Positions 28,855 to 38,882 of a stretch of 64,000 nt of DNA are shown here, piece by piece (the first letter of the stretch is position 1; each line of letters begins with the position of its first letter). The notes below the pieces were generated by a model. It was not told the origin of the DNA, made no database searches, and saw only the letters and a program-made list of their open reading frames with translations. Position numbers and translations under genes: made by a program. The DNA is from Azophilus sp965116165. Lineage in GTDB: Bacteria > Pseudomonadota > Gammaproteobacteria > Pseudomonadales > Azotimanducaceae. The stretch lies in assembly GCA_965116165.1 (NCBI GenBank), contig OZ220484.1, positions 1,612,001 through 1,676,000 on the forward strand. Reading direction: 5' to 3'.

Positions 28855-30353
28855 TGAGGTGGTCCCACTTTTTTGGACAGGTCGCTAAGGTGTACTCCGG
28901 TGTCGAGAGGAGACACTGGAATGACCAGGAAGAGGCGCCGTTTCACGGCGGAGTTCAAGAAGCGCGTGGCGCTGGAGGCGCTGCGGGAGCGGGACACGGT
29001 GCAGGCGATCGCGGCGCGCTACGAGGTGCACCCGAACCAGGTGAGCGCCTGGAAGCGTCAGGCCGTGGAGGGCCTCGAGGAGGTGTTCTCGCAACCGGGA
29101 TCGAGGCGCGACGGGGAGCACGAGGCGACGATCCGCAACCTGCACGCGAAGATCGGCGAGCTGACGGTGGAACGGGATTTTTTTCTGCGCGGGTTGGAGC
29201 GCTGAGCCGTGCGGAGCGTGCCGCGCTGGTCGACCGCGGCTGCGGGCTGTCGCTGTCCCGGCAGTGCGCGCTGCTGGGCGTGAGCCGTTCGTCGCAGTAC
29301 TACGAGCCGCTGGGCGAGAGCGCGGACAACCTGGCGCTGATGCGCCGCCTGGACGAACTGCATCTGGAGCACCCGTTCTACGGCAGCCGGCAGATGGCGC
29401 GGCACCTGCGCCGCGAAGGCGTAGTCGCCGGACGGCACCGGGTGCGCCGGCTGATGCGGCTGATGGGCATGGAGGCGGTTTACCGGAAGCCGCGCACCAG
29501 CGTGGCCAACCCGGAGCACCGCGTGTACCCATACCTGCTGCGCGATCTGGTGATCGACCGCCCGGACCAGGTGTGGTGCGCCGACATCACCTACGTTCCT
29601 GTTGCGCGGGGCTTTTTCTACCTGGTGGCCGTGATGGACTGGGCCAGCCGCCACGTCCTGTCGTGGCGGCTGTCGAACACCATGGACAGTGCCTTCTGTG
29701 TCGAGGCGCTGGATGCGGCGCTGCGCTACGGCACCCCGCAGATCTTCAACACGGACCAGGGCGCGCAGTTCACCAGCACCGCGTTCACCGACAGGGTGCG
29801 CGCCGCTGGCGCGCTCTGTTCCATGGACGGCCGCGGTCGCTACCTCGACAACATCTTCATCGAGCGGTTGTGGCGCTCGCTGAAGTACGAGGCCGTGTAC
29901 CTGCACGAGCTGGCGGATGGCCGCGACGCCGAGCGCGTCATCGGTTCTTGGTTCAGCTTCTATGGCGAACTGCGTCCGCATTCGTCGCTGGGCGGCCGGA
30001 CGCCCGGCGATGTCTACCGGGGCACCTTGGGAGAGGCCGCGTGAACCAGCCGGGGAACATGCGTGCCGGGAACGCCACGGCCCTCGCCGCGTCAAGCCGC
30101 TACGCGGCTGCTCCACTGCGTTGCGCCCCTTCGGGTGACACGGCGAGTGCCGCGGCGCATTGGTTAGCGACGACCGGAAGGGTACTTCCGGTCGTCACCG
30201 ACCGGCTCTTCACAACGACGGCCGCAGCCGCGTCGACGATGCCGTTGACATCGTCCCGCCGGGTCGGCACGTTCTATTCACCGAGGGCTCAGAACCACTC
30301 GGAGTACACCTTATTCTCGCCCTCGGACTGTCCAACGAACCAGGACCACCTCA
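28855..30353 (+). mobile_element. IS3-family insertion sequence, copy 3
   Basis: The 1499-bp element in the opposite orientation to the other copies, flanked by a CGT duplication on both sides. It interrupts the last barrel strands of a TonB receptor. Confidence 0.96.
28921..30044 (+). CDS. IS3-family transposase OrfAB, copy 3
   Basis: OrfA is 28921-29205 and orfB continues in the -1 frame to 30044 through the run of seven T near 29178. DDE residues are intact, as in copy 1. Confidence 0.93.
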
Positions 30354-30530
30354 CGTGTTCGGCGAAAACCTCACAGACCAGCACTACATCATTTCTGGCA
30401 ATGACCTAGGCGGGTTGGGCAAGTTTGCGCAGGATGCGTGGCCGCGAACTTACGGTATTCGATTGGATATGAGATTTGGCGAGTAGTTAGACATTATCCG
30501 GGCTAAAAGGGTTTAGCGCAAAGCAGTTCC

Positions 30531-30609
30531 GCGGGTTGAGGCTGATCTATGGGGCTATAATAGTCACTGTAGTTATTGTCGCAGGCCGACGCGACACATA
30601 GGAGACTGA
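30531..30609 (+). promoter_or_regulatory. Putative promoter of the TetR-family gene
   Basis: A perfect TATAAT is at 30556-30561, 54 bp before the GTG start. TTGAGG at 30536-30541 is only 14 bp away, so the -35 is doubtful. AGGAGA at about 30600 is the ribosome site. TetR regulators commonly repress themselves here, but no clear palindrome was identified. Confidence 0.35.
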
Positions 30610-31221
30610 GTGCGCAACACAAAAAAACAAAACACTGATCACCTGTGGACCGACATTAAGACATCTAAGCGGAAGATTGTGAATGCTGCGATAGGTTGTT
30701 TCGAGAAATTTGGACCGCAAAAAACAACCATGGGGGACATTGCTCAAGCTGCCGGAATATCACGCCCAACGCTGTATCGTGTGTTTAAAGATCGTCCATC
30801 GCTGGTGGAGGAGATCATCATCAAGCGCATCGTGGATATGGGTGCAAGAACACATAAGTACGTTTCTAAGTACGAGAAGTTCATAGACGCCCTGGTAGAA
30901 GGGTCACTGATCGGGATTGCCGCGGGACATGAGGATGTGTTGTTCAAGGAAATCGTGGCCACAGAGTCAAGCCACCGTTTGGATCAGTTTCTCTTTCGCA
31001 CAAACGACCAGCTTTTCAAAGGTATGTGCAATCTTTGGTTTCCGCTCATCAACGCAGGGCGGGACGAAGGTGTGGTCAAAAACAATCTTTCCAATGAGCA
31101 GATCGTTGAGATCATCATAAATATTCATGGACTGCTACTAATGCGTGACGACTATGGGCCAGCCAAGCAGAGACAGTTTCTGGAAACTGTCCTTGTACCG
31201 GCGGTAACCAAGCCAGTCTAA
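30610..31221 (+). CDS. TetR/AcrR-family transcriptional regulator
   Basis: GTG 30610 lies 5 nt after AGGAGA. The 203-residue protein has the TetR N-terminal helix-turn-helix 'TTMGDIAQAAGISRPTLYRVFKDRPSLVEEII' spread over residues about 40-72 and a helical ligand-binding C-terminus. It likely represses nearby catabolic genes or itself. Its last 41 codons plus downstream bases are duplicated at 17744-17906. It remains intact between an IS-disrupted receptor and a broken amidohydrolase. Confidence 0.92.
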   Translation: MRNTKKQNTDHLWTDIKTSKRKIVNAAIGCFEKFGPQKTTMGDIAQAAGISRPTLYRVFKDRPSLVEEIIIKRIVDMGARTHKYVSKYEKFIDALVEGSLIGIAAGHEDVLFKEIVATESSHRLDQFLFRTNDQLFKGMCNLWFPLINAGRDEGVVKNNLSNEQIVEIIINIHGLLLMRDDYGPAKQRQFLETVLVPAVTKPV

Positions 31222-31261
31222 AGTCTCGAGGAACTAAATGCCCTACCAATGCTCCCCACTT
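31098..31261 (+). repeat. TetR gene 3' end, source copy of the duplicate at 17744
   Basis: Matches 17744-17906. The block ends at the same TCCCCACTT in both places, so the joint is shared by two rearrangements. Confidence 0.8.
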
Positions 31262-32039
31262 CTTGTCTCGAAGAACAGGTACAGTTCCGGGAAGGATTCG
31301 CTGACCATCTGCGCCACGTCCTCGAAGGGGTAGGGCGTGCCCCGCAGTTGGGCGCGGATTTGCTCGCTTGGGGTGCGCTTCAGCTCCTGAAGGTGGGGTT
31401 CGGACTTCGCCCAGATCGCTGCGGCATGGTCGAGGCGGCGGATCATGTCCGGCACCCAACCGGTGCCGAATTCGATGACGCCGCCGCGCAGCATCGGATG
31501 ACGCTCCAGCACGCCGTCGAGAACCAAACCGCGCCGAGCCCGAGGTCGAGTGCGCGGCCGATTTCCTCAAGCGCTCGGTTCGGATCGTCCAGCGGCACCA
31601 TGGCGACGCCGATGAGCCAGGCATCGCCCGCGCAGAGCTCGGCCATGGCCCGGTTGTGGGCCCGCGCCGCGCCGTAGCGCAGGTCGGCGGTGGGCGCGGT
31701 GAAGATGGGGCGGGCGCAAAAGGAGGAGAAGATGACCTGCCGCTGGAAGCCAAGCAGGTTCAGCGCTTGGCTGCGCTCGCCGCTGAACGCGCCCAAGGCA
31801 TCGTGCCACTTGGGACCGCGAGTGAGGTTCTCGCCAAGCGCAGCCAATTCCGCCCGTCGGCTTGGGCTGTGTCCGCGTCGTCCGGCATGGGCCGTCGCGT
31901 CGAAGATCCCCGTAAGGGAGTCCAACATCGGGGCCAGCTCGTCGCGAATGTCCGGCTCGGCGTGGGCGGTCAAGAAGTCCGGCAACTCCATGAGGTGGCT
32001 GTCGGCATCATTGATCTGCCGAGTTCCGGCGTAGGACAT
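31243..32039 (-). pseudogene. Amidohydrolase-2-type metal-dependent hydrolase, internal deletion and frameshift
   Basis: ATG 32039 starts MSYAGTRQINDADSHLMELP, where D-x-x-S-H is the N-terminal metal site of the PF04909-type hydrolases. It continues to 'DLGLGAVW' near 31530. The frame then jumps, with roughly 100 residues missing, to 'VLDGVLERHPMLRGGVIEFGTGWVPDM' and ends in the TetR-duplication block ('..RSGEHW'). Both the middle of the barrel and the natural C-terminus are lost. Confidence 0.8.
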
Positions 32040-32151
32040 GGCGGCAATCCCCTATTCAGTTGGAAACAATATACCTTGATAACCAAACGTTTGGCTTGGA
32101 GGGCCGGATGCGGCATGATGGCGGCATGGAAAACGAGAAGGAAGTCTGACC

Positions 32152-32334
32152 ATGGAAGCCGATATCATCGCAACGCTAGCCGTTGGCGTGGCCATCTTGG
32201 CCTTCCTGTGGAACCTGCAGCGAGACATCGCCAGCATTCACAGAGATATGGCTGGCCTGCGCGAGCGGATGGCCCGGATAGAGGGCCTGTTTGAGGGCTT
32301 CACTGGACGGCACGGGCAGGAACCGGCCCAGTAG
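32152..32334 (+). CDS. Small membrane protein with coiled coil
   Basis: ATG 32152 has AAGGAAG upstream. The 60-residue product has one hydrophobic segment (IIATLAVGVAILAFLWNL) followed by a charged heptad-like helix (DIASIHRDMAGLRERMARIE). No function is known. The organisation suggests a bitopic inner-membrane protein that oligomerises. Confidence 0.6.
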   Translation: MEADIIATLAVGVAILAFLWNLQRDIASIHRDMAGLRERMARIEGLFEGFTGRHGQEPAQ

Positions 32335-32348
32335 CTGTAGGCGCGCGC

Positions 32349-33669
32349 ATGGCGGTCTCAGCTTTGGCCCTCGCCCTCATGCTCATGCGACGCCTGCGGC
32401 CAGTACACGATGAATTGGCGGCAGTGGAATGCCCATACACGGACGCGGAGTACGACGTGTCGGACTCGGATCCACGTTGGGTCTTGGGCGATGCCTTGCC
32501 GGAACCTGAACCTGATCCCGTGAACCTCGATTGGGAGGCGCTTTTCGACGATGAGCAATTGGAATTGCCCTTCATCAGCGCTTTCGTGCCGCCTTCGCTA
32601 CCCGATCGTCCTGACCCGCCCCCACTCGGGGAAACGTTCTCCGATGAGTGCTTGCTGTTGGTCAGCGAATTCAAGGCCGCATGCGCTCCCGGCACCGACG
32701 GCTCCCCCGGCATAAACGTCGCGGCGGCGGCCGAGTGGTTAATCCGCACGGCGTTTTGGCCGAGTGCCACCAAAAGGACGATGGAATACCGCGCCGACAG
32801 GAGGAGAGCGGCACTCATCGCCTACACGCTGGTGCAGGAGCTTGCCGACTTCGACGGCCTCCATGACCAAAAGCGCGACGTGCTAGGGCGCGTTAAGTGC
32901 CTTTGCGAAATGGCTTCGCCATCGGGCCATTCCGGCCAGTACATGGGGGTTGTCGGCCGTGTCCGCCTTTGCCGCCCCAAACGTTGCCCGAACGGTGTAC
33001 TTCGACGTTGAGCCCGCCGCTGACGATCAGAAGGCGGTTTCGCTGAGGCGGTTTCGCTGGACCTTCCAAGCCTAGTCGATGGGGATATGGGCCCCACCGT
33101 GCTGGTTCACCAGCCCAGTGACGACAAACATATAGCGGCGCGGGCGCTCAAGGCCATTTTCTTCGAAGCAATTCTTGGGAGCCCCCAGCGACGGGCAAGG
33201 GGTACGCAAATGCCGCTCGCCGCCTACATTTCGGATGAATTTCACAGGTTCGTAACGGCCAACAAGCACCACGGCGAGCAGTCGTTTTTGGACACTTGCC
33301 GATCGTTCGGTTGCATCTGCGTCTTGGCCTGCCAAAGCATCGCATCCATGCGTCATGCGCTTGCTGGCATGGGGGCGGCGCATGCCGGAGACCAAGCCGT
33401 CGACATCTTGCTGACCAACACGGCGAACAAGTTTCTCTTCAGAACCTCCGAACCAGCCTCACTGCACCTGTTGGACTCCCTTGCGCCGCTCGTGGAAGGC
33501 AACCGGCTGACCTCGGTTCGTCCACCAGCGGCCTTGTCGCCGGGCGAGTGCTACGCCGCAGTGGGGGATGGGCGGTTTGAGCGCAGGCAGTTGGACATGC
33601 TTGCTGATGGCCAGGCAAATGAGCGTGAACGGGAGTTGCCCCACAAGTCAACCGGGCTAAGCCTAGTGC
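32349..33669 (+). pseudogene. Type IV secretion/conjugation coupling-ATPase-like protein, frameshifted
   Basis: Three frames join into one protein. The first runs 32349 to about 32945. Taking one G from the GGGGG run at 32944-32948 leads to 'LSAVSAFAAPNVARTVYFDVE'. Removing one copy of a 14-bp tandem duplication (AGGCGGTTTCGCTG twice, about 33029-33056) leads to 'SLVDGDMGPTVLVHQPSDDKH'. The C-terminal part reads 'LAAYISDEFHRFVT', 'QSFLDTCRSFGCICVLACQS' and 'PPAALSPGECYAAVGDG', matching the VirD4/TraD-type ATPase C-terminus. No Walker A was found, so the 5' end is probably truncated. It ends inside the structured repeat at 33670. Confidence 0.6.
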
Positions 33670-33917
33670 TCCATCCAACTGATAATGCCGCATCAGCGTG
33701 TCCGCAAGCGCCCAGATGCGCGGCGGAGCCCCGCTGGCGTATCCGGCGATACGTCAAGGGGCGACAACAAAGCAGATGGGCGCTTGCGGACGCGCCCCGC
33801 GGGTGGCGGCGGGAGCGCCCCGGACCGCGTTGCGTCCGCTTGAAGTAGGTCGCCTACGACTGCGCGGCCGCGCCTTGCCCGGAACGCTCCCGCCGCCACT
33901 GATGCGGCATTACATCA
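33670..33917. repeat. Structured repeat element, copy B
   Basis: About 248 bp. It begins like copy A (TCCATCCAACTGATAATG) and ends with the inverse CTGATGCGGCATTACATC. The nested arms GCGTGTCCGCAAGCGCCCA and TGGGCGCTTGCGGACGCG pair. Further in, GTGGCGGCGGGAGCG pairs perfectly with CGCTCCCGCCGCCAC. It lies directly behind the conjugation-type ATPase remnant. Copy A lacks the second stem. Confidence 0.65.
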
Positions 33918-33934
33918 CGCGGGTTGTATCTGAC

Positions 33935-34210
33935 ATGGCCGCATTGACGTTGTTGGACAAAGAGCGCCTGCTCTATTCGATCAATCGCCGTCCAAAAATG
34001 CTGACAAGGGGCGGTACCCGTTTATCACTCAAGGCTTTCTCGGCTTTGATGCAGCGCCGTGACCTGATTCGCCGCAGGTTTACACCACAGTCTATACGTA
34101 GGTACGACGACTATATAAGAGTTGCGATCTCGTGGTTGATAGACCAGGTGATCGAGAAAGGCGAGTGTGATTTCGTTCGCGACATTAAAGGCTGTCAAGC
34201 ATCCCAATGA
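33935..34210 (+). CDS. Hypothetical protein, 91 residues
   Basis: ATG 33935 opens 'MAALTLLDKERLLYSINRRP' and ends 'FVRDIKGCQASQ'. It is rich in Arg and predicted helical ('YDDYIRVAISWLIDQVIEKG'). It follows the structured repeat by 18 bp and overlaps the end of the converging oxidoreductase pseudogene. No family was recognised, and it may not be a real gene. Confidence 0.35.
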   Translation: MAALTLLDKERLLYSINRRPKMLTRGGTRLSLKAFSALMQRRDLIRRRFTPQSIRRYDDYIRVAISWLIDQVIEKGECDFVRDIKGCQASQ

Positions 34211-35807
34211 GATCGCCTTCCATTCACTCTGACTGGTATTCCATTCAGCGCGGACGTCGCACTGGGACGATCGACGATTGCGGCGGCAGCCAGACGATTG
34301 TAGTTCTCGCCATCCTGGCAATGGGACTGCTGCAGTTCCCCGTCATTGCTAAACCCATGGGGCATTGCCACAACCCCGGGCAACAGGTCTTCCGTCAATA
34401 GCACCGGTATCTCCAATGACGCATTGTGACTGCTGAGCTCAACGACTTCCCCGTCAGAGATGCCGAGGCCCGCGGCATCCTGCGGATGCATCTCAAGCAC
34501 ACAGAGATCCCTGCCTTTGCCGAGCATGGGCAGATTTCTCAACCATGAGTTGTTGCTGCGCGTATTGCGACGGCCAATAAGAAGGAACCCCCGTTCGGGC
34601 TCTTCCTGCACAATGGCATCGATTTCATCAAGTATCAGTGAGGGAGCGAGATCAATTCCGCCATCCGTTACTTCCCGCAGGCGCCCTTCCCTGATCGGGC
34701 CCAGGTCGATGCCATTGACACTTTCGCGCATCTGCTTGAGCGTCAGCCCACTCCGCTGACCAAAGTGATCGCCAAAACGACCCGCACGAACACCCACATC
34801 CAGCATCCGTTCGACACCGCTTTCAGCTTCGATCTTGGCCATGATTTCCTGGACATCGCGCTGGTATAAGGAACTGGATTCTTCATTCGCAAATGCCGAA
34901 ACGAAACCGGCAATCACTATGTCCTCAAAGGCGCTGAGTTCGCCATCAGCAGGCAACCGCTTTTCTGACAGGAATGAAGCCCAGCGTCATCATCATTTGC
35001 CATTCGTCGGGCCTGTCAAACACGGCGGGAGAATAGCGAGCCACGTTGCGATGCCCCATCAACCCGAAAAAGTGATCGTGGTGACTGTCCTCAAAAGGTG
35101 AGGTCCCAGGCAATATGACGTCAGCCAACCGATTTGGCAGCTGCGTCACTGAGTGAGACCAAGGACAATTTCCCGATCAGTTGGTCTTCCCCGTCTGCGG
35201 AATACTGTGGCGGAACAGACTGGCCGAGTCGATGCAGTTCATTGATCAGTGCCATCAACAGCCAAGCATCCGCTCCCGGCCGGATAAACACATGTTCATC
35301 TGCCAGCCGAGCGGTTTCCGTGCGCCGGGGATCAACGGTAACAAACCGCCCGCCCCGGTCCTTGAATGCTCGAAGCTTGCCCCTGAAGTCGGGCACCATC
35401 CACAAACTGCCGTTCGAAACGACAGGGTTTGCGCCCAGCATCAGGATAAAGTCTGATCGTGCAATGTCGGGGACAGGTACTGCCATGGGATTACTAAACA
35501 TCAGATCTGAAGCGAGATGCTTGGGAATTTGATCGACGGTGCCAGCCGAGTAGGCGTTCGGCGTTCCAAGCATGCCGGAAAAGGTGCCCTGCCCCAATGC
35601 AAGGCCAATGTTGTGCGCTGTGGGATTGCCGCTATAGGTCGCAACAGCGCCAGCACCGTGCTGGTCGATTACGCCGTTTAGTCGCTCATTGATGACGGCA
35701 AACGTTTCGTTCCAGGACGCTTCCCGGAATCCCGCGCCATCCTTGACGAGTGGCGCCCGAATTCGATCTGGGTCATCTTCCAGCACGCCAAGAATGGCCA
35801 TAGCCAC
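34195..35807 (-). pseudogene. Molybdopterin oxidoreductase, truncated, deleted and frameshifted
   Basis: From GTG 35807 the frame reads 'AILGVLEDDPDRIRAPLV', 'FVTVDPRRTETARLADE' and 'GADAWLLMALINEL', the molybdopterin-binding core. The N-terminal CxxC iron-sulfur segment present in the relative at 8829 is absent. At about 35140 it jumps frame to 'RLADVILPGTSPFED', skipping some 200 residues. Near 34950 another frame carries the C-terminal dinucleotide-binding domain to 'VPVRVNGRR' and stop 34195. At least three lesions are present, so it is non-functional. Confidence 0.85.
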
Positions 35808-35951
35808 CCGTCAACGCGGTTCTCAATGTCCAGAACGTCGGCATGCTTCATTGACATACTATCCTATCATCGACGAGGTGCGTTCCCAGCCCGGACCAAA
35901 GCGCGGCAGGGTGCGCGAGGCGGATCAATTCTGAAGCAACTTCACGGCTGC

Positions 35952-36947
35952 CTAGGCGCGCCAACTGATGCCGTGCTTAATCTCATCCAGATCAGCATCC
36001 CGGTTTTCACCCATGGCGCCGACGATGTAGCGCTTGTAGGCGCCCTGGGCAATCGATGCCAGGCGCCAATATGAAAAGGCGCGGTAGTAATTGATCTCAG
36101 AAAGATCACGCCCCGTGGTCGTCGCGTAATACTCGGTGAGTTCCTGTCGCGAGATAAAACCACCCGCTGCCGTCGGCGCATGATAGCCTTCACCGGGTCC
36201 GAGCACTTCATCCGATGACACCCAGTTGTTCAGCAGGTATCCGATATCGGCAAGTGGATCGCCGAGTGTACAAAGCTCCCAATCCAGCACCGCCTTGACC
36301 TCGCCGTCGGCAATGATCATATTGCCGAGACGAAAATCACCATGCACGATGACCGCACCCATTTGCTGTGGCAGATGCTCCTTCAGCAGTCGGCAGCCTT
36401 CCTCCATTTCGGGAATTTCATGGGTCTTGGCGGCTTCCCACTGGGTTGTCCAGCGCTTGATCTGTCGCTCCAAGTAAGCGTCTTTACGCCCCAGATCACC
36501 AAGACCAACGTTATCGGGATTGATAGCATGCAGGCGACACAGAACATCGATCAGATGTTTACCGGCCGAACGTCGTTCACCTTCCGGCACCCTGGCAACA
36601 TCCGTTGTGTCGTTCAGCACAAGACCATCAACGTAACCCATGACATAGAAATCAGCCTCATTGACCGCCGGATCCCGGCAGAGTCCATAGTTTGTTGCCA
36701 CCGGTACCGATGAGTCCTTCAAGGCGTCAATGATTCTGTGTTCCCGACTCATATCATGTGCTGATTGCAGCACATGGCCCAGGGGTGGACGGCGCAAAAC
36801 ATAAACGTTGCCACCCGCATCTTCACAGCGATAGGTCAGGTTGGAGTTGCCACCCGCAATCAGGGAGTAGCGGACGGGTGGCACCAGGGCTGGCACATGA
36901 TCAGCCAGCCAAGCAGTGACATTGGATTCATTAATGCCTGCAATCAA
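35952..36947 (-). CDS. Phosphotransferase (ACAD10/aminoglycoside-kinase-like)
   Basis: TTG 36947 is preceded by GAGGG; no better ATG lies near. The 331-residue protein has 'YSLIAGGNSNLTYRCE' and 'VYVLRRPPLGHVLQSAHDMSRE', typical of the N-lobe of acyl-CoA-linked kinases. The catalytic 'IVHGDFRLGNMI' and 'AVLDWELCTLGDPLAD' follow. In eukaryotic ACAD10/11 and bacterial relatives this domain phosphorylates 4-hydroxyacyl-CoAs, allowing their beta-oxidation; that role would suit this region but is inference. It is divergent from a zinc alcohol dehydrogenase. Confidence 0.9.
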   Translation of the reverse strand: MIAGINESNVTAWLADHVPALVPPVRYSLIAGGNSNLTYRCEDAGGNVYVLRRPPLGHVLQSAHDMSREHRIIDALKDSSVPVATNYGLCRDPAVNEADFYVMGYVDGLVLNDTTDVARVPEGERRSAGKHLIDVLCRLHAINPDNVGLGDLGRKDAYLERQIKRWTTQWEAAKTHEIPEMEEGCRLLKEHLPQQMGAVIVHGDFRLGNMIIADGEVKAVLDWELCTLGDPLADIGYLLNNWVSSDEVLGPGEGYHAPTAAGGFISRQELTEYYATTTGRDLSEINYYRAFSYWRLASIAQGAYKRYIVGAMGENRDADLDEIKHGISWRA

Positions 36948-37089
36948 CTTGATGCCCTCACTCAGCCGACTTCAGCCTACCGGTGGACACACCGTTTCAT
37001 GTGTACGTATCATGGGAACCGTAACACAAGAAACACCATTTGTGGCACTGATCTGGTTTCGAGTGATCGTGCACGGTGGGTTGGTGACC
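36948..37089. promoter_or_regulatory. Divergent intergenic promoter region
   Basis: A 142-bp gap separates two divergent genes (phosphotransferase leftward, alcohol dehydrogenase rightward), so both promoters should lie here. I could not identify convincing -35/-10 pairs. Confidence 0.35.
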
Positions 37090-38031
37090 ATGAAGGCAAT
37101 CAAGATCGTTGATAGCTCGCCTCTATTCTCTGATTGTCCGGAGCCCCAAGGCAACGGCGTCGTGGTCCGCGTCGTCTCGAGTTCTATTTGTGGCACCGAT
37201 CTCCACCTGCTGCCAACGGGCATGCTGGAAGGGCGAATACCAGGTCACGAGTGCGCTGGCTACACCCCGGACGGAAAAGCCGTGGCAATCGAACCGTTTC
37301 ACTCCTGCGGTAGCTGCCGGGCTTGCGCGGACGGCCTCATCATGCATTGCCAGACTCAGGATTTGCCAATGGTATCGGGCCTTACGCGGGATGGCGGCAT
37401 GGCCGAATCGGTGCTAGTCCCCGAAGCATCCCTGGTGGAGCTGCCCACGGGTCTGGATGTAAAGAACGCTAATCTGATTGAGACACTGGCAGTGTGCGTT
37501 CGAGGACTTTCGCGTTGCGGGCTGAGCAGCAAAGACAAAGTGCTGGTGATAGGCGCTGGCTCGATAGGTCTGGGTAGTTCAGCCTGCCTGCGGGCATTGG
37601 GCATGAGCGTTACGGTTAAAGCGCGCTATCCGCACCAACAGCTCGCTGCCGAGCAGCTTGGCGCCAGCTTGAACGTCGGTGACGGCTACGACCTGGTAAT
37701 CGACGCTGTCGCCAATGAGAAATCGATGGAAGAAGCGGTCAATTGCGCAAGGCCGGATGGCCGGATTCTGGTACTGGGCAACTTCTGGGAAGCTACGCCG
37801 ATTGTGCCAGAACTTTGTAACAAGGAGCTCACGATCATCACTTCGGTAGCTTACAAGTGCACGCAACCCAATCGCAGCTTTGTAGAAGCGGCGAGCATAT
37901 TGTTCGAGCACCCTCACATCGCTGATTCAATGATTACACATCGTTTTCCACTCGATGGTGCGGCAGAGGCATTTGCCACTGCGGCCGACAAAAGTTCCGG
38001 AGCCATAAAAGTTACGTTTGATGTTGACTAG
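37090..38031 (+). CDS. Zinc-dependent medium-chain alcohol dehydrogenase
   Basis: ATG 37090 is chosen because it gives the normal family start (MKAIKIVDSS), though the ribosome site GGTGGG is weak. The 313-residue protein shows catalytic zinc residues Cys34 and His53/Glu54 ('ICGTD', 'GHE'), the structural zinc Cys quartet 73-76-79-87, and the NAD(P)-binding 'VLVIGAGSIGLGSSACLRAL'. It is somewhat shorter than the usual 340-350. It oxidises an alcohol or reduces an aldehyde. Its end lies 22 bp before the start of the first PhyH-like gene, suggesting co-transcription. Confidence 0.92.
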   Translation: MKAIKIVDSSPLFSDCPEPQGNGVVVRVVSSSICGTDLHLLPTGMLEGRIPGHECAGYTPDGKAVAIEPFHSCGSCRACADGLIMHCQTQDLPMVSGLTRDGGMAESVLVPEASLVELPTGLDVKNANLIETLAVCVRGLSRCGLSSKDKVLVIGAGSIGLGSSACLRALGMSVTVKARYPHQQLAAEQLGASLNVGDGYDLVIDAVANEKSMEEAVNCARPDGRILVLGNFWEATPIVPELCNKELTIITSVAYKCTQPNRSFVEAASILFEHPHIADSMITHRFPLDGAAEAFATAADKSSGAIKVTFDVD

Positions 38032-38053
38032 CAACAGCAAGGATGAATGTCCG

Positions 38054-38848
38054 ATGTTCACGGAAGTTCACAAAACCAGCCTTGGCGAGCAGGGCTATTG
38101 CGTCATCGAAGACGTCTTGGATCTGCCGAAGACTGCTGATGTACGCCATCGTCTGGTAGAAGCCGCGGCCGAGAGTGAGCGCCGAGGCATACCGACTTAC
38201 ATGGAAGGATTGGATCCGAATCCGAACAATGTGCGCGTGTTCAATCTGCTCGACCTCGATCCGGTCTTTGTCGAACTCATATCACACCCCGTAGCGTTGG
38301 AGATCGCTCGCCATTTGCTCGACGACGATTTCGTTATCTCCAACTTCACCGCCAACATCGCGAAGCCGGGCAGTGGCTCGATGTCCATTCACTCCGATCT
38401 TGCCCTTGTTCTACCAGAACCCTGGCACGCTCCCTGGAGTCTCAACGTGATCTGGTGCCTGGATGATGTTCGGGGTGAGAATGGCGGGACGTTGTTCATG
38501 CCTGGCAGTCACCGCTTCGAGCGTAGGGAGGACATTCCCGCTGACATGGCAGACAAGATGATCCCGATTGAGGCAAAGGCGGGAAGTGTTGTTGCGATGG
38601 AAGGGCGGGTCTGGCACACGTCTGGCGCCAATGTGACGCGGGACGAAGAGCGAGGTCTGCTGTTCGGATATTACATCCGCTCCTTCATTCGTCCGCAATG
38701 GAACTTCAACGTGGGGTTGTCGGAAGAAACCAAGGCAACGCTCAGCCCCGAACTCAAAGACTGGCTGGGCCTTGGAGTCGTGGCCAACACTAAAACCGGC
38801 CAACAGGTTCAACTAAAGGGTAGGGGCAGGGTAGTCGATCTGTTTTGA
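38054..38848 (+). CDS. Phytanoyl-CoA dioxygenase (PhyH) family protein
   Basis: ATG 38054 follows AAGGATG. The 264-residue protein has the iron ligands of the Fe(II)/2-oxoglutarate PhyH group: His113-Ser-Asp115 ('SIHSDLAL') and His188 ('EGRVWHTSG'), with 'GGTLFMPGSHR' between. Such enzymes hydroxylate acyl-CoAs or other lipids using O2 and 2-oxoglutarate. A second family member follows after a palindromic element. Shared strand and spacing suggest one catabolic unit with the upstream alcohol dehydrogenase. Confidence 0.93.
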   Translation: MFTEVHKTSLGEQGYCVIEDVLDLPKTADVRHRLVEAAAESERRGIPTYMEGLDPNPNNVRVFNLLDLDPVFVELISHPVALEIARHLLDDDFVISNFTANIAKPGSGSMSIHSDLALVLPEPWHAPWSLNVIWCLDDVRGENGGTLFMPGSHRFERREDIPADMADKMIPIEAKAGSVVAMEGRVWHTSGANVTRDEERGLLFGYYIRSFIRPQWNFNVGLSEETKATLSPELKDWLGLGVVANTKTGQQVQLKGRGRVVDLF

Positions 38849-38882
38849 CGCGAGGCCCGCGTACAGAGCCAAGGTAAGAAAA

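Larger units (their letters stand above)
27934..30486 (+). pseudogene. TonB-dependent receptor, 5'-truncated and split by IS3 copy 3
   Basis: After the amidohydrolase stop the sequence enters mid-barrel: 'FYWLLSDNMNYEYDADP'-like codons, then 'ALIVGGRQSWDEKQ', 'VYVRFARGSRPGGFDSG', 'QVDSFEIGLKSQWFD'. There is no signal peptide or plug. IS3 copy 3 enters after 'RYALTV'. Removing it and one CGT restores 'ALTVFGENLTDQHYIISG' and the end 'YGIRLDMRFGE' with TAG 30484-30486. Two separate lesions (5' loss, then IS) have destroyed it. Confidence 0.85.
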
